A stretch of DNA of 42,332 nucleotides from positions 1 to 42,332 of the forward strand of contig JABDDC010000011.1 of assembly GCA_013287815.1 (NCBI GenBank), written 5' to 3'. The stretch comes from Chlamydiota bacterium. Its GTDB lineage: Bacteria > Chlamydiota > Chlamydiia > Chlamydiales > Parachlamydiaceae. The translations under genes and the position numbers were made by a program. Position 1 is the first letter of the stretch. Each line of letters starts with the position of its first letter. Positions 17,801-26,059 of the stretch are shown in pieces. The notes beneath the pieces were generated by a model. It was given only the letters and a program-made list of their open reading frames with translations. It was not told the origin of the DNA and made no database searches.

Positions 17801-20800
17801 GCTAAAGAATAAGTCGCTAGACCGTTCCAAGTGGACTGGAAGATGTCCCTATTTCCGCAATGATCAGTACGAGATCGATCTCTCTACAGGTAAAATAGGC
17901 GACCTAAAAACAGATACGATAATGACAATGATCCCCGATGCTGTTTTTGGGGATCCTCTCTTCAAAGAAACATTCAAAGATCTGGCCATTAATACCGTCC
18001 AAGTAAATCTTACGGAGAGTTACATAGGCAGCATAGCCCCGGATTCAGCGAAAATCATCTTACTGAGAAGCTACCGGTTCACCGATCAACAGGGCAATCC
18101 GGCATTAATTGAGGAAGAAGCAGGTAAGTACCGCTTCTATAGAAGTTTCCCTAGCCTGGAAAATAGAGCACTGCAGGCAGTCTCATTAAATACACTGTTG
18201 ACTCCTTTGCCCAAAGGTGCGACTTACAAGCATATTCTGCCCTATATATTCGAACAGCAATTTTATATCGACCCAAGAAATCCCTTAGAGGGCTACTCTA
18301 TTTCCGCGTTAGGAGCTCCCTTATTTAAGGTAGTGATGGAACTAGTGGAAAACCGACTGAAGATCAAAGGGGTTGTCGATCTGCGGGACGGCGCGGAGCC
18401 GACTACCTTGAATGTTGTATCGGGAATGGAAATAAAGCATCCAGCCATTGAACAGCTGGCTTCGTTCGAAGACCCGTCGCAAATATTAATCTGGGGACGT
18501 CAGAATATTCCGGTTAAGATCGAACTTCCACGCTATGGCCTATCCTTTGAGATTAAAGACAATCGTTTGTTTTGTCTTAACCCACAGTATAAAGACTACA
18601 CCATCGATCTTTCATCCACCAGTAGCGAAAGAAAGGGCCTTCCCTTTTCACTTCTATTAGTTCATGAAACCCCTGAGAAGCCACGAAAACTTCTTTTCCC
18701 TGCTGCCACCGCCATTTTGCAAGGTCCAAAGCTCGATCTCGATATTAAAACCGTCCCTCACATCGCCATGTCCCTTCGCCCTTATACCTCCGAGCTCTAT
18801 TGTGAAGCTGACAGGAAGGTGTCATCCTTCCTTGATATTACAAGACAGGCCATCCGATGCGGCAACTTCGAACAAGCTTTACAACTCCTAAAAAGTCTCG
18901 ACCTGAAGAAAGGAGACCTCACAAAGGTAAATATTGAATCGCTGGTCGACTTTTTAAGGCAGGCCCTGCGTCCTGATTCAGGAGAGGAAGCTGCCCTGAA
19001 ACTGAAATTTCTTTTTATGATTCGTGGAATCATCAAAAAAAATGCTCGGCATGCACAACTGCGGGCCGGATTAAACACTCTCGCCGTCGGGCTTTTTAAG
19101 ACTTGCCTAACTCATAGCCAAAATATTTCGTCTGCTCTGCGGTTAACAGGCGAAGAGTTTGTCAGGGTGTCCCGCATGACAAAGAAAAGGGAACTGGACT
19201 ACTTTCAGAAACATCTATATCCATTCTTTATAGAAATCGGAGAAACGATTGCCCTGCCTTTTGAGCTGGTAAAGCCGTTATCTTCGCCGGCGCCCGCAGC
19301 AGCCAAAAGAGCTCTGAATTGGGACGAAGTATCACCCATTTCAAAAGGACATTTTGACCGAAATCAGCCCTACTCCCTGGATGGATTTAATCCTCATTCT
19401 ATGGACACAAAGCAGTGTATTACATATTTCTTCCCTCTCTATAAAACACTACGGGAAAAAAGTCTTGAAGATCCGAACTTCAAGTCAGTCAAGTGGTCGT
19501 TGAAGCTAATGCAGCCAAAGAACATGGTGCCGCAAAACCTTGATGAACTTCTGCACTATATACTCACAACGGTAATGAAGCAAAAAGCACAGATAGCCGA
19601 TTTCCCCCCTCCGCCGGAACTTATCAAAAAAGAGAGAGGGTGGAGCAGTGAATTTGATCAACCCGTAAGTGAGTTTACAGAAAAGGTTTTAAAACTCATC
19701 CCTTTTTCCGCTCCTGCATCCGCACCTCTGGAAAGTTCAATTCCGATCCCACAAGGCCCTTTCAACAATCCTTCTGATCTTTTTGACACCTATCTCCAAT
19801 ACCTTGGCATTGAAGGGAATTCCGACGCCTCTGAATTGGACAAATTGGAGCAGGAGATCAGGCCCGAGCAACCTCTCACATTGGAAAGGCTGAAACAGGA
19901 ATTCACCTATCGCGAAAAAGGACCCGAGCTCCTTTATACTACCGAATTGCTAAGCCAATATTTCGAGAAGCAGAAAATTGAACTGCCATCATGCAAGTTT
20001 GCGAAGGCTCCTAAACACCTCGCCACCTGTGAACAAGAAGCTCTCAAAAACCTTAATGCAAACCTTGAGAGTTATAAAGAAAGGAAGCAGGAACAGTCGC
20101 AACATATATTAACACGCAATGCGAATCAACTCCGAACACTGCAAGGAAGCTTAAAGACCTGGATAGAGGAGCTAAAATCAGCAAAAGTGGATGCAAAGCA
20201 AACTTTGAATCAAATGTTATTCCGCTCGGACAATCCGGTCGAACAGGCCGCCATTATGGGTAAAATCAAGGCGATCGCAACCGATCACGAACTGATGCTT
20301 GCCATGCTGCAGGGTGATCTGGCACTTTTAAAGCACCGGGGCCTTCTACCGGGCAGCATCAACTGCGATAGGCTCAAAGAAACATTGCTTCACCTGTACG
20401 ATTGTGAGGTGAAGATCAATCTTTCACTTGCCTGCCACAAAAAGTTATCTGAACTTATCGTTGATAAAGATAAGACAGATCCTTCACTCTGGGAAAACGA
20501 ATCATCATCCCTTTATGCACTGTTATCATGCAATAGAAGGTATAATGAAAAGGAAAATCCGGAACTGCTGCTTTTTGAACTTTTCAGTTCGCTCGTCTTC
20601 CGTCAGGTCAATAACAACACACATCAGCTGCAGCTGCTTCATCAAGTACTTTCCAAACCTACAGCGATTACTCAAGCTATCACCGGTGCCGGAAAGACTG
20701 CGGTACTCTCCTTGCTGCGTGGACTAATGAAAGCCAATGGCGAAAATCTGGTTGTGCAGAAAGTCCTCCCGGGCCTATTCAACCAGACGATGCAGGTTAT

Positions 20801-23618
20801 GAAATCACTTTTGGGCGACACCCTTAAAGTAGCGATTTATCCGCTGCGCTTCGATCTTAAGGTGCGTCTTGTTGAGTGGGAAAAGGTCGACGTGGTCCAG
20901 CCAAATGGCGAAAAGAAAGTAGAAAACAAACAGGTTTCCCTTTTCAGGAACATGTACGCCAAGATGTTAAAGTGCGTCAAGGAAAAGGGGTGCATAATCA
21001 CCTATTATAAATCGATACCCCTACTGGAAGAAAAATATTTCAAACTTACACGCGAATTTTTGGCCCTGCGTAGGGAAGGAATTGACCTCGGCGAGATGGA
21101 AATCTCCCATTGGACCTATCTGAGGAAGATTTTGATTCTTCTCGAAAACCGCGCAGACGAGATGCAGGATGAGTTTGACCAACCAAACCGTCCCATCCAC
21201 CGCATTCAAACACAAATGGAAAAAGCTAAAAAGCCTGCGCAATTCCTGATCGACGAATCCCTACGCCTATATCAGCTGCTTCTAGAAGAAAAAACACTGC
21301 TCCTGAAGGTTAATCTGCAAGGTGATATTACCGAAACCCAACGCCGGCTTTGTATTGAAAATGTGGCGCGAAAATGTGCAAAAAACATGGCCCATGGTTC
21401 AACAACTGAAAATGAGATAGTCGAATACCTTCTCGGAAGGGATGAAACTGTTTTGGAAAAACTGGATTCATGGACTGCCGGAGAAAAAGATATCCTTGCC
21501 CTATACAAAGACCAGTTCTGCACTTTCCTTCCGCTCACATTGGGATATGCCAGAAGCTCACGCTACATACGCAGCCAGGATGGTAAATCCATTTATCCTT
21601 GCCAGTCAGGTGAAGTGCATGAGGGTGCAAAGTTTGGAAGCATCCTTGAGGAAATAAACGTCATGATTCAGGACTACATTCAAACAGGCATCTCCGTTCC
21701 TGAACTTCAAGAATGGATTAACAATCTTCAGAAAGAAGCACAGAAAGGAAATGAATCGGCAAATCAGAGATTCCGAGAGATGTTCCCCAGCCGGTCACTC
21801 AAAGAGGTCTCTTCCTATAAAACTGATGAACTGGCTAATGAGTTGAACCGGGATATGCCAAAAGTCGTTTCTTTCTTAAAGCTGCGCCTGAATACTCTGA
21901 TGATGAGCGCCACTGTTATCTCTATGGATCCGCAGAACTGCGTTTCGATGAGTAAAGTTGTTTCGGGTATTTCGGCAACATTGGGATCCACTGACTCCTA
22001 CCACAGCCAGTTTACCGTTGACCAACAAGCAGCAGCAGACATTCAATCAGAAATGATTTTCCGCTTAATGAAAAGGACTAGAGATCAAAAAGAGCTGATT
22101 GTATATGATCCGCAACACCCTGAAGACATGATTCAGGAGGCACAGCGCCAGGCTGATATTTGTGCCATCATCGACGGTTCCGCAGCTTTCAAAGAGCGCA
22201 ATCCTCAAAGAGTTGCCGCCAATTTGCAGAGTGCAAACCAAAACTTAAAACAGGTAGGATTCTATAATGAATCAGGTGCCCTTAGCTCTGTTGGAGAGAC
22301 CGCTGCCAATATCGATCAGAGGGGTTTCTACTTCTCACAAGCTTTTACCCGAGGTGCCGATATCGCTTTAAAGAGCGATGGAACCGCTATTCTCACTGTC
22401 AATGATCAAGGAACCATTGAAGACCTCAACCAGCAGGATGGTCGCCTCCGTCAGTCGGGACAATCCCTTGTTGTGGCCCGTTCCAGATTTTCTCCTGAAA
22501 TGCGCACCGTTGAAGAGCTGATCCGGGTTAAATCAGCCTTTGGAGCTAGAAAACAGGCTGAAGACCTCTTCCGTGCTAAGAAACAGGAGCTTTATAACGT
22601 CGTACGTAAAGAGGCGCGCAAAGAGCTTCTCGGATGTGAGGATCTCAACCAATGCCTCGACAAAATCATCGATCTACAGCAGTTTTTTATCACACCTGCC
22701 GCATCCACCTATGATGAAGAAGGATCCTACTTTGCAAAAAATTGCCAGATCCGCCGATGCAACCGGCAACCGCAAGAAGTGCTTGAGAACATTCGTCGCG
22801 AGCTTGGTGAAATTTGTCAAAAGTTGGAACTGCCTATTGCCGTAACAGAGCTCAGCCGGATTGTTTACTCTCCGGAGATTTTAAGAAAGATGCCGGAAAA
22901 GGTTTTCGCTCCAGGTGATGCTGTGGAAACAGAACTTGAACTTGAAGTGGAAGAGGAGTTGGAAGTTGAGGCAGAGATAGAAATGGAGCATGAAGAAGAA
23001 CTCCAGTTTGAAATTGAAGAGGAGAGGGAGCTAGAGGTGCAGTCCGGCTTCGATGTCCCTTATTACTTGCCGCGCCTCAAAAATGAAGCGGCCTATCAGG
23101 TCAGTGGAAAAATCCACCCGGCCTATGATGCCAGGCTCGGATTCACCGATTCCTTCCTTCCGCTCTCCAGGATAGACCCTCTCTATAAAAGAAAACCATT
23201 CGATGATAAGATGTATCGGGTAAGTACAGTGTTTGTTGAGTTCGACATAAAAAATAATTATAGAATTTCGAATATTTTTATCGGCGATCTACTTGATAAG
23301 ATTCAAGGCAAGATAGCTGCCGGTTTCTTTTATGATATCCACACGCGGAAGCCAATCAAAGATACATATAATCTGGCGACGAATCGGGTTATTAACAGTG
23401 ATGAATTCAATATGCTGCTTTCCCAAATCAGGTTTCTCGATGGCCAAATCGACGGCTATTCAGATGTGGAACTTAAAAGCCTCCGGGAATGGTTACTTCA
23501 GAATGGTGTTGCCTCAATGCGCAAACATTTTGAACAGGATGTGATGCGCAATCGCGGGGATCTTCAGGAGAAATACCGCTTCAGCCAGCTCTGGTCACTC
23601 TTTGAAGGCCTCAAGTAG
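14811..23618 (+). CDS. Giant 2935-aa P-loop ATPase/helicase-like protein (DUF3638-like)
   Basis: One uninterrupted frame of 2935 residues with no signal peptide. The first two thirds are mostly helical with no recognised domain, apart from a short hydrophobic stretch around residues 53-72. A Walker A motif AITGAGKTA is centred on residues 1957-1964. It is followed by LVVQKVLPGLFNQTMQ, which resembles the segment after the P-loop in DUF3638 proteins (giant eukaryotic and bacterial ATPases). FLIDES near 2148 could be the Walker B, LMMSAT (about 2363-2368) looks like helicase motif III, and QQDGRLRQSGQ (2541 on) like motif VI. A Glu-rich, Leu/Val-alternating stretch is at about 2706-2745. The gene is alone on its strand between two IS66 remnants, and GC-rich codon use looks like that of the flanking genes. 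DUF3638 assignment is from memory of motifs; a role as an effector or nucleic-acid motor is inference. Confidence 0.75.
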   Translation: MNNFNVNLYQFNNRSPQFLERGETDDQSLLAKNSQLSKARPSIQTTNRIIKLIAKVFSAIRIFFNSLIGNAPVNLFEVASALRNPQIKESAGLVNYLERFIQSDTSSSPQFKECVSRLQWQLNQIEDNKKQPDEMTRRRQGVQLIEKLVKEVHALKPGEMRLIVVDDKPGNQLFFLFTKGDHDVDFKVIGRGEHLVELSGVKEAYVAGKVMIPSSIHFSKIPDNQAQDKQWLGALLAQSMMQQSFSSESFDKLTSHLTSYKQPILQFNNLTTKTEQFSKVFWTALKHARVPDTGTNPWQTKVTMNLLKLETELKALFDLFNESADTLVLDSQNFRAIESMLILVSREIWYAYEKGYLSRPSLEEIVPELTRIQEVLCKQKKVVIPELTKLGKLDMSGYLHGEQSSLGIKAPIEAAIPQQVSVQPQVETRPPLSAPVASLMVERKVINPIRDLGTAKASLDALVRSPTMQSLLETIYQLDFAVYTEKPDFLRYIYEPTNSFWYSATQGEAIQIMEQLNNLSDWLVRQKNENKTIPLDAYEVLLKMSAIVLFLNTRYYKSTEYGDHAKDITKFIEALYKLPAKGFMGSLFGVLEHEQYERTGHRLHPLNAKTVADLSIAARGLSDVEGSPSVSYEQAKENMRWSVRQLKLIKDTSSEYYSSLSEYYMPSKMDQWMRHIKHPFLAFAYRNVNIHIGDHPASGTRFDIFAPKVSASEKEMEKQKHGQHLLRKFGMRTQEAIYDDPEQVANHLIDDMNKMIKDKQTYHSIGEPYHGKMPHSFSREEMRDLLLLAMKPAHMDIISFMEKHPLLMNQPEVRNYIDMLFFDRELILTLNNFEPFRNELPESISSTLKKLEQRIFGNKPEHHLIPQYLYLIDFSERLNSIYIGLGIKNNRFYLNGANRVDQLLINMISQPELSLYQHQILTLDLSRLLKSPSLSANQINKILLDYLMWKSVTGDPLDQDPHQTHWIEWKYKDFLGQLAQTRPAAEHYQYVLDSFCSLKNKSLDRSKWTGRCPYFRNDQYEIDLSTGKIGDLKTDTIMTMIPDAVFGDPLFKETFKDLAINTVQVNLTESYIGSIAPDSAKIILLRSYRFTDQQGNPALIEEEAGKYRFYRSFPSLENRALQAVSLNTLLTPLPKGATYKHILPYIFEQQFYIDPRNPLEGYSISALGAPLFKVVMELVENRLKIKGVVDLRDGAEPTTLNVVSGMEIKHPAIEQLASFEDPSQILIWGRQNIPVKIELPRYGLSFEIKDNRLFCLNPQYKDYTIDLSSTSSERKGLPFSLLLVHETPEKPRKLLFPAATAILQGPKLDLDIKTVPHIAMSLRPYTSELYCEADRKVSSFLDITRQAIRCGNFEQALQLLKSLDLKKGDLTKVNIESLVDFLRQALRPDSGEEAALKLKFLFMIRGIIKKNARHAQLRAGLNTLAVGLFKTCLTHSQNISSALRLTGEEFVRVSRMTKKRELDYFQKHLYPFFIEIGETIALPFELVKPLSSPAPAAAKRALNWDEVSPISKGHFDRNQPYSLDGFNPHSMDTKQCITYFFPLYKTLREKSLEDPNFKSVKWSLKLMQPKNMVPQNLDELLHYILTTVMKQKAQIADFPPPPELIKKERGWSSEFDQPVSEFTEKVLKLIPFSAPASAPLESSIPIPQGPFNNPSDLFDTYLQYLGIEGNSDASELDKLEQEIRPEQPLTLERLKQEFTYREKGPELLYTTELLSQYFEKQKIELPSCKFAKAPKHLATCEQEALKNLNANLESYKERKQEQSQHILTRNANQLRTLQGSLKTWIEELKSAKVDAKQTLNQMLFRSDNPVEQAAIMGKIKAIATDHELMLAMLQGDLALLKHRGLLPGSINCDRLKETLLHLYDCEVKINLSLACHKKLSELIVDKDKTDPSLWENESSSLYALLSCNRRYNEKENPELLLFELFSSLVFRQVNNNTHQLQLLHQVLSKPTAITQAITGAGKTAVLSLLRGLMKANGENLVVQKVLPGLFNQTMQVMKSLLGDTLKVAIYPLRFDLKVRLVEWEKVDVVQPNGEKKVENKQVSLFRNMYAKMLKCVKEKGCIITYYKSIPLLEEKYFKLTREFLALRREGIDLGEMEISHWTYLRKILILLENRADEMQDEFDQPNRPIHRIQTQMEKAKKPAQFLIDESLRLYQLLLEEKTLLLKVNLQGDITETQRRLCIENVARKCAKNMAHGSTTENEIVEYLLGRDETVLEKLDSWTAGEKDILALYKDQFCTFLPLTLGYARSSRYIRSQDGKSIYPCQSGEVHEGAKFGSILEEINVMIQDYIQTGISVPELQEWINNLQKEAQKGNESANQRFREMFPSRSLKEVSSYKTDELANELNRDMPKVVSFLKLRLNTLMMSATVISMDPQNCVSMSKVVSGISATLGSTDSYHSQFTVDQQAAADIQSEMIFRLMKRTRDQKELIVYDPQHPEDMIQEAQRQADICAIIDGSAAFKERNPQRVAANLQSANQNLKQVGFYNESGALSSVGETAANIDQRGFYFSQAFTRGADIALKSDGTAILTVNDQGTIEDLNQQDGRLRQSGQSLVVARSRFSPEMRTVEELIRVKSAFGARKQAEDLFRAKKQELYNVVRKEARKELLGCEDLNQCLDKIIDLQQFFITPAASTYDEEGSYFAKNCQIRRCNRQPQEVLENIRRELGEICQKLELPIAVTELSRIVYSPEILRKMPEKVFAPGDAVETELELEVEEELEVEAEIEMEHEEELQFEIEEERELEVQSGFDVPYYLPRLKNEAAYQVSGKIHPAYDARLGFTDSFLPLSRIDPLYKRKPFDDKMYRVSTVFVEFDIKNNYRISNIFIGDLLDKIQGKIAAGFFYDIHTRKPIKDTYNLATNRVINSDEFNMLLSQIRFLDGQIDGYSDVELKSLREWLLQNGVASMRKHFEQDVMRNRGDLQEKYRFSQLWSLFEGLK

Positions 23619-23636
23619 GTGGTGCAGTCGCTTTTA

Positions 23637-23660
23637 AGTGCGGTGGCTTGCCACTGCACT
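23637..23660. terminator. Possible hairpin after the giant gene
   Basis: AGTGCGGTGG, a CTTG loop and CCACTGCACT (23637-23660) form a 10-bp stem with one mismatch, 18 bases after the giant gene stop. No T-run follows, so intrinsic termination is uncertain. Confidence 0.35.
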
Positions 23661-23713
23661 CAAAACGCCAGAAGGCGGTACAGATCACCGCACCCCAAGG
23701 TTTCACAAGCAAA

Positions 23714-23917
23714 TTACTGCTGCAACCGCACTAGAACCCAAGTCTGGTTGGAACCATCGGAGAAATGGACCTGAACAGGAACAACAACTTGGGTAAAGTT
23801 AAAGAGTCCGGCGGCCATGATCGGTGAGTTAATATTGTCCGACACCTTCCACAAAGCCAGCTGACTATTTTGATCCACAACTCCATCTAATTGATGAACC
23901 TGATTATTAGGTAAGCG
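23714..23917 (-). pseudogene. 3' fragment of an unidentified gene
   Basis: About 67 codons on the minus strand, from LPNNQVHQLDG to WVLVRLQQ-stop, have the composition of a genuine protein end (NFTQVVVPVQVHFSDGSNQ suggests a β-sandwich). The open frame continues upstream only through the palindrome at 23919-23993, which gives an implausible sequence. The 5' part of the gene is therefore missing, probably removed by the rearrangement that left the hairpin and the IS66 remnant. The protein is not recognised. Confidence 0.5.
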
Positions 23918-23918
23918 T

Positions 23919-23993
23919 TCACGGGGTGGGGGTGGGTAGTCGTTGCCCGCCCGCTGCGCGATGCGGCAACGACTACCCACCCCCACCCCGTGA
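23919..23993. repeat. Perfect 29-bp-arm GC-rich hairpin
   Basis: Arms 23919-23947 and 23965-23993 are perfect reverse complements (TCACGGGGTGGGGGTGGG... and its complement) with a 17-base loop. It sits exactly between a truncated gene and a decayed IS66 element. It is too long and lacks the T-run of a simple terminator; a mobile palindrome or an IS end is more likely. Confidence 0.85.
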
Positions 23994-24013
23994 CGAATGG
24001 ATAGACAATGATC

Positions 24014-24838
24014 TTAAAGAAGTAGTGGAATTGGAATTTCGCGACCTGTCTTATGTGCTTGAAAACACTTCACAATGTAATCTAATGCATTTTGCGCTTG
24101 CTTTTTCATCGTCATGACAACTGTCAACATCCGCTGAACGAAAATTTTTCCCGACTCCGATTGGTTGCCAAATGAGATTTTACGCCATAACACACCGTGT
24201 CTTAGGTCCCTTTCACCTAAATTATTAGTAGGCTCAACGCCCTCGTATTTGAGAAATATCCACATGTTAGAAAAATCTTTCAGTATGTTACTACACGTGT
24301 TTCGAGTCTTCGATGTTACGTTCGCTGCTGACGCTCCAATCCCCAATAAAACCTCTAAGCCCGTTACATGATGGCTTTCAACCTTCTCCCTCATCTCGGT
24401 CAGTTCCAAGTGAAATCCGAATATTGAGGTAGCTCAGAAGGTTGACAACCTTACGTTTGGGTGCGTGAAACTCTGCTGATAAAATAGCGATAAAGCCCAT
24501 CAAGCGAGGTCCAAATGCTCCGACAGCCTCCGGGGGGACATTTGCCTTAACATGTTTTCCGCAACGACCGCAACGACATGTGTGGATGTTGTATTGGTAA
24601 ACGTCTGGCTTGATTTCTGGTAATTCAGTCACCTGTCTGATTTCTGTCCTAATGGAAGTATCATCGAAGGCATTTTCTCCGCAACTTGTACATGCTTCAG
24701 GTGTGATGTCGATCACCTTGGTTACCTCTTCAGGCGGTGTCAATTTCCTTGTATTTCTACGATGACCAGGTTGTCCACCTCGTTTTTTTCCAGTAGGCTT
24801 TTTCTTTTTCGTTTTCCGATTGGGATCTTGAGATGGAG
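24014..24838 (-). pseudogene. IS66 transposase (TnpC), core deleted
   Basis: Reading on the minus strand from about 24838, the frame gives PSQDPNRKTKKKKPTGKKRG, then GGQPGHRR, and the Cys-rich segment CTSCGEN...CRCGRCGKHVKA, all typical of the IS66 TnpC N-terminus, then VGAFGPRLMGFIAILSAEFH. The remainder jumps, with a frameshift near 24400, to the family's C-terminal block GVEPTNNLGERDLRHGVLWRKISFGNQSESG and a final helical region ending at 24014. The catalytic core between them is deleted. Its N-terminus is cut by the group II intron sequence at about 24833. It is a different IS66 subgroup from the remnant at 13307, which lacks the zinc-finger block. Confidence 0.88.
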
Positions 24839-25880
24839 GGAAGGGGTTTGCCTAAAGAGAATAAGAAGCAGCAAAACATGCTCCGGACTCAGCGTCGGGA
24901 AGGTGTGCTCAACAAGTTGCATCTTATACATCAAAAAGCAAGAGCGGATAAGAAAATGAAGTTCACCACTCTTATGCATCACATTTATAATATCGATACG
25001 CTGAGATGGTCCTATCTTGAATTAAAGAGAAAGGCTGCTCCAGGTGTCGATAAAGTTACTTGGGAGGATTACGGGAAAGATCTAGAAGAGAATCTCGTGA
25101 ACCTTTCTGAGAGAGTTAAAAGTGGGGCATACAGGGCAAGACCGGTAAAAAGATCGTATATAGAGAAAGCTGATGGTAAATTAAGACCACTGGGGGTAAC
25201 TGTTTTGGAAGATAAAATCGTCCAGAGAGCTACTGTAGCGGTACTCAATACAATCTATGAAGCGGACTTTCAAGGATTCTCATATGGATTTCGACCGGGA
25301 CGCGGCCAACATCAAGCGTTGGATGCGCTCTATATCGGACTCGAGAAGAAAAAGGTGAACTATGTTTATGATGCAGACATTCGAGATTTTTTCAATAAGA
25401 TCAATCGAGGATGGCTGATAAAATTTATCAAACATCGAATTGCGGATAAACGTGTTCTGCGACTCATCCAGAAATGGATGAATGCAGGCATTTTAGATGA
25501 GGGGAAGATCATATATAGTGAAGACGGGGTAGTTCAAGGCTCATCAGCCTCACCGCTACTCGCAAATGTGTTTTTGCATTATGTATATGATCTATGGGTA
25601 CGACAATGGAGAAAACAGGAAGCGCGCGGGGATGTAATCGTCGTACGCTTTGCTGATGACACCGTTGTTGGATTTCAATATGAATCTGATGCCAAGAAGT
25701 TTCAAGAAGAACTTAAGGAAAGGCTCCTAAATATGCCAAAGATGGATGCATTCGCTTAGACGAAGAAGCCAGAAAACGCGTATGACGTGGGTTAAGATGA
25801 TGAAATTAATAGATCGATGGCTACCACAACCGCAAATATGTCATAAATATCCGAACGAACGATTTGGTGTCATCATCTGA
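24833..25880 (+). pseudogene. ltrA: Group II intron reverse transcriptase, 3' part deleted/frameshifted
   Basis: The N-terminus MEGRGLPKENKKQQNMLRTQ is the usual beginning of bacterial group II intron maturases. RT blocks follow: PGVDKVTW, DGKLRPLG, GFRPGRGQHQALDAL, DADIRDFFNKI, GVVQGSSASPLLANVFL and the active site RFADDTVVGF (Asp275, Asp276). The frame stops at 25757-25759 after ERLLNMPKMDAFA, where the thumb should begin. A remnant of the maturase C-terminus (KLIDRWLPQPQICHKYPNERFGV) is readable in another frame up to 25880. At least the stretch between is deleted, so no active maturase is made. The intron's 5' RNA domains are absent because the ORF directly abuts the IS66 remnant. Confidence 0.9.
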
Positions 25881-25885
25881 AGGAA

Positions 25886-25919
25886 GAGCCGTATGCACTA
25901 ACAGTGCACGTACGGATCC
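25886..25919 (+). ncRNA. Group II intron domain V (remnant)
   Basis: GAGCCGTATGCACTAACAGT and the following bases to 25919 form the 34-nt domain V hairpin: lower stem GAGCCGTATG with its GTACGGATC partner, upper stem CAC/GTG. It lies 5 bases after the maturase remnant, the normal place. The following GTGCGGGGGGTGG...CCTATC could be what is left of domain VI. Without domains I-III the intron cannot splice. Confidence 0.85.
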
Positions 25920-26002
25920 GTGCGGGGGGTGGAGGCAACTTGCATTCCTATCGCAACTTCTTGATCCTTTATTCATAAACGGCTGATGTTCATAGACGGC
26001 AG

Positions 26003-26032
26003 TTGAATAAATTTACATTATGATGCTACAAT
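26003..26032 (+). promoter_or_regulatory. Likely promoter of the SNF2 gene
   Basis: TTGAAT (26003-26008) and TACAAT (26027-26032) are separated by 18 bases and lie 28 bp before the SNF2 start codon. This fits a housekeeping sigma-70-type promoter with a short leader. It is the only good pair between the intron remnant and the gene. Confidence 0.45.
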
Positions 26033-26059
26033 GGGTGTAAAAACTTAGCCAAATAACGA

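Noticed and set aside
18664-21657. Small ORFs overlapping the giant gene
   Set aside because: All lie within an intact long frame and have random-looking composition.
13305-23721. 14-bp direct repeat AGCAAATTACTGCT at 13305 and 23708 as target duplication around the giant gene
   Set aside because: In a 42-kb window a few chance 14-mer matches are expected, and no inverted ends accompany it.
24740-24982. Minus-strand ORF overlapping the maturase start
   Set aside because: Its frame mixes antisense of the maturase with out-of-frame IS66 sequence; the true IS66 N-terminus is in another frame.
24833-25759. Retron or diversity-generating retroelement RT
   Set aside because: The N-terminus, block order and adjacent domain V are those of a group II intron maturase.
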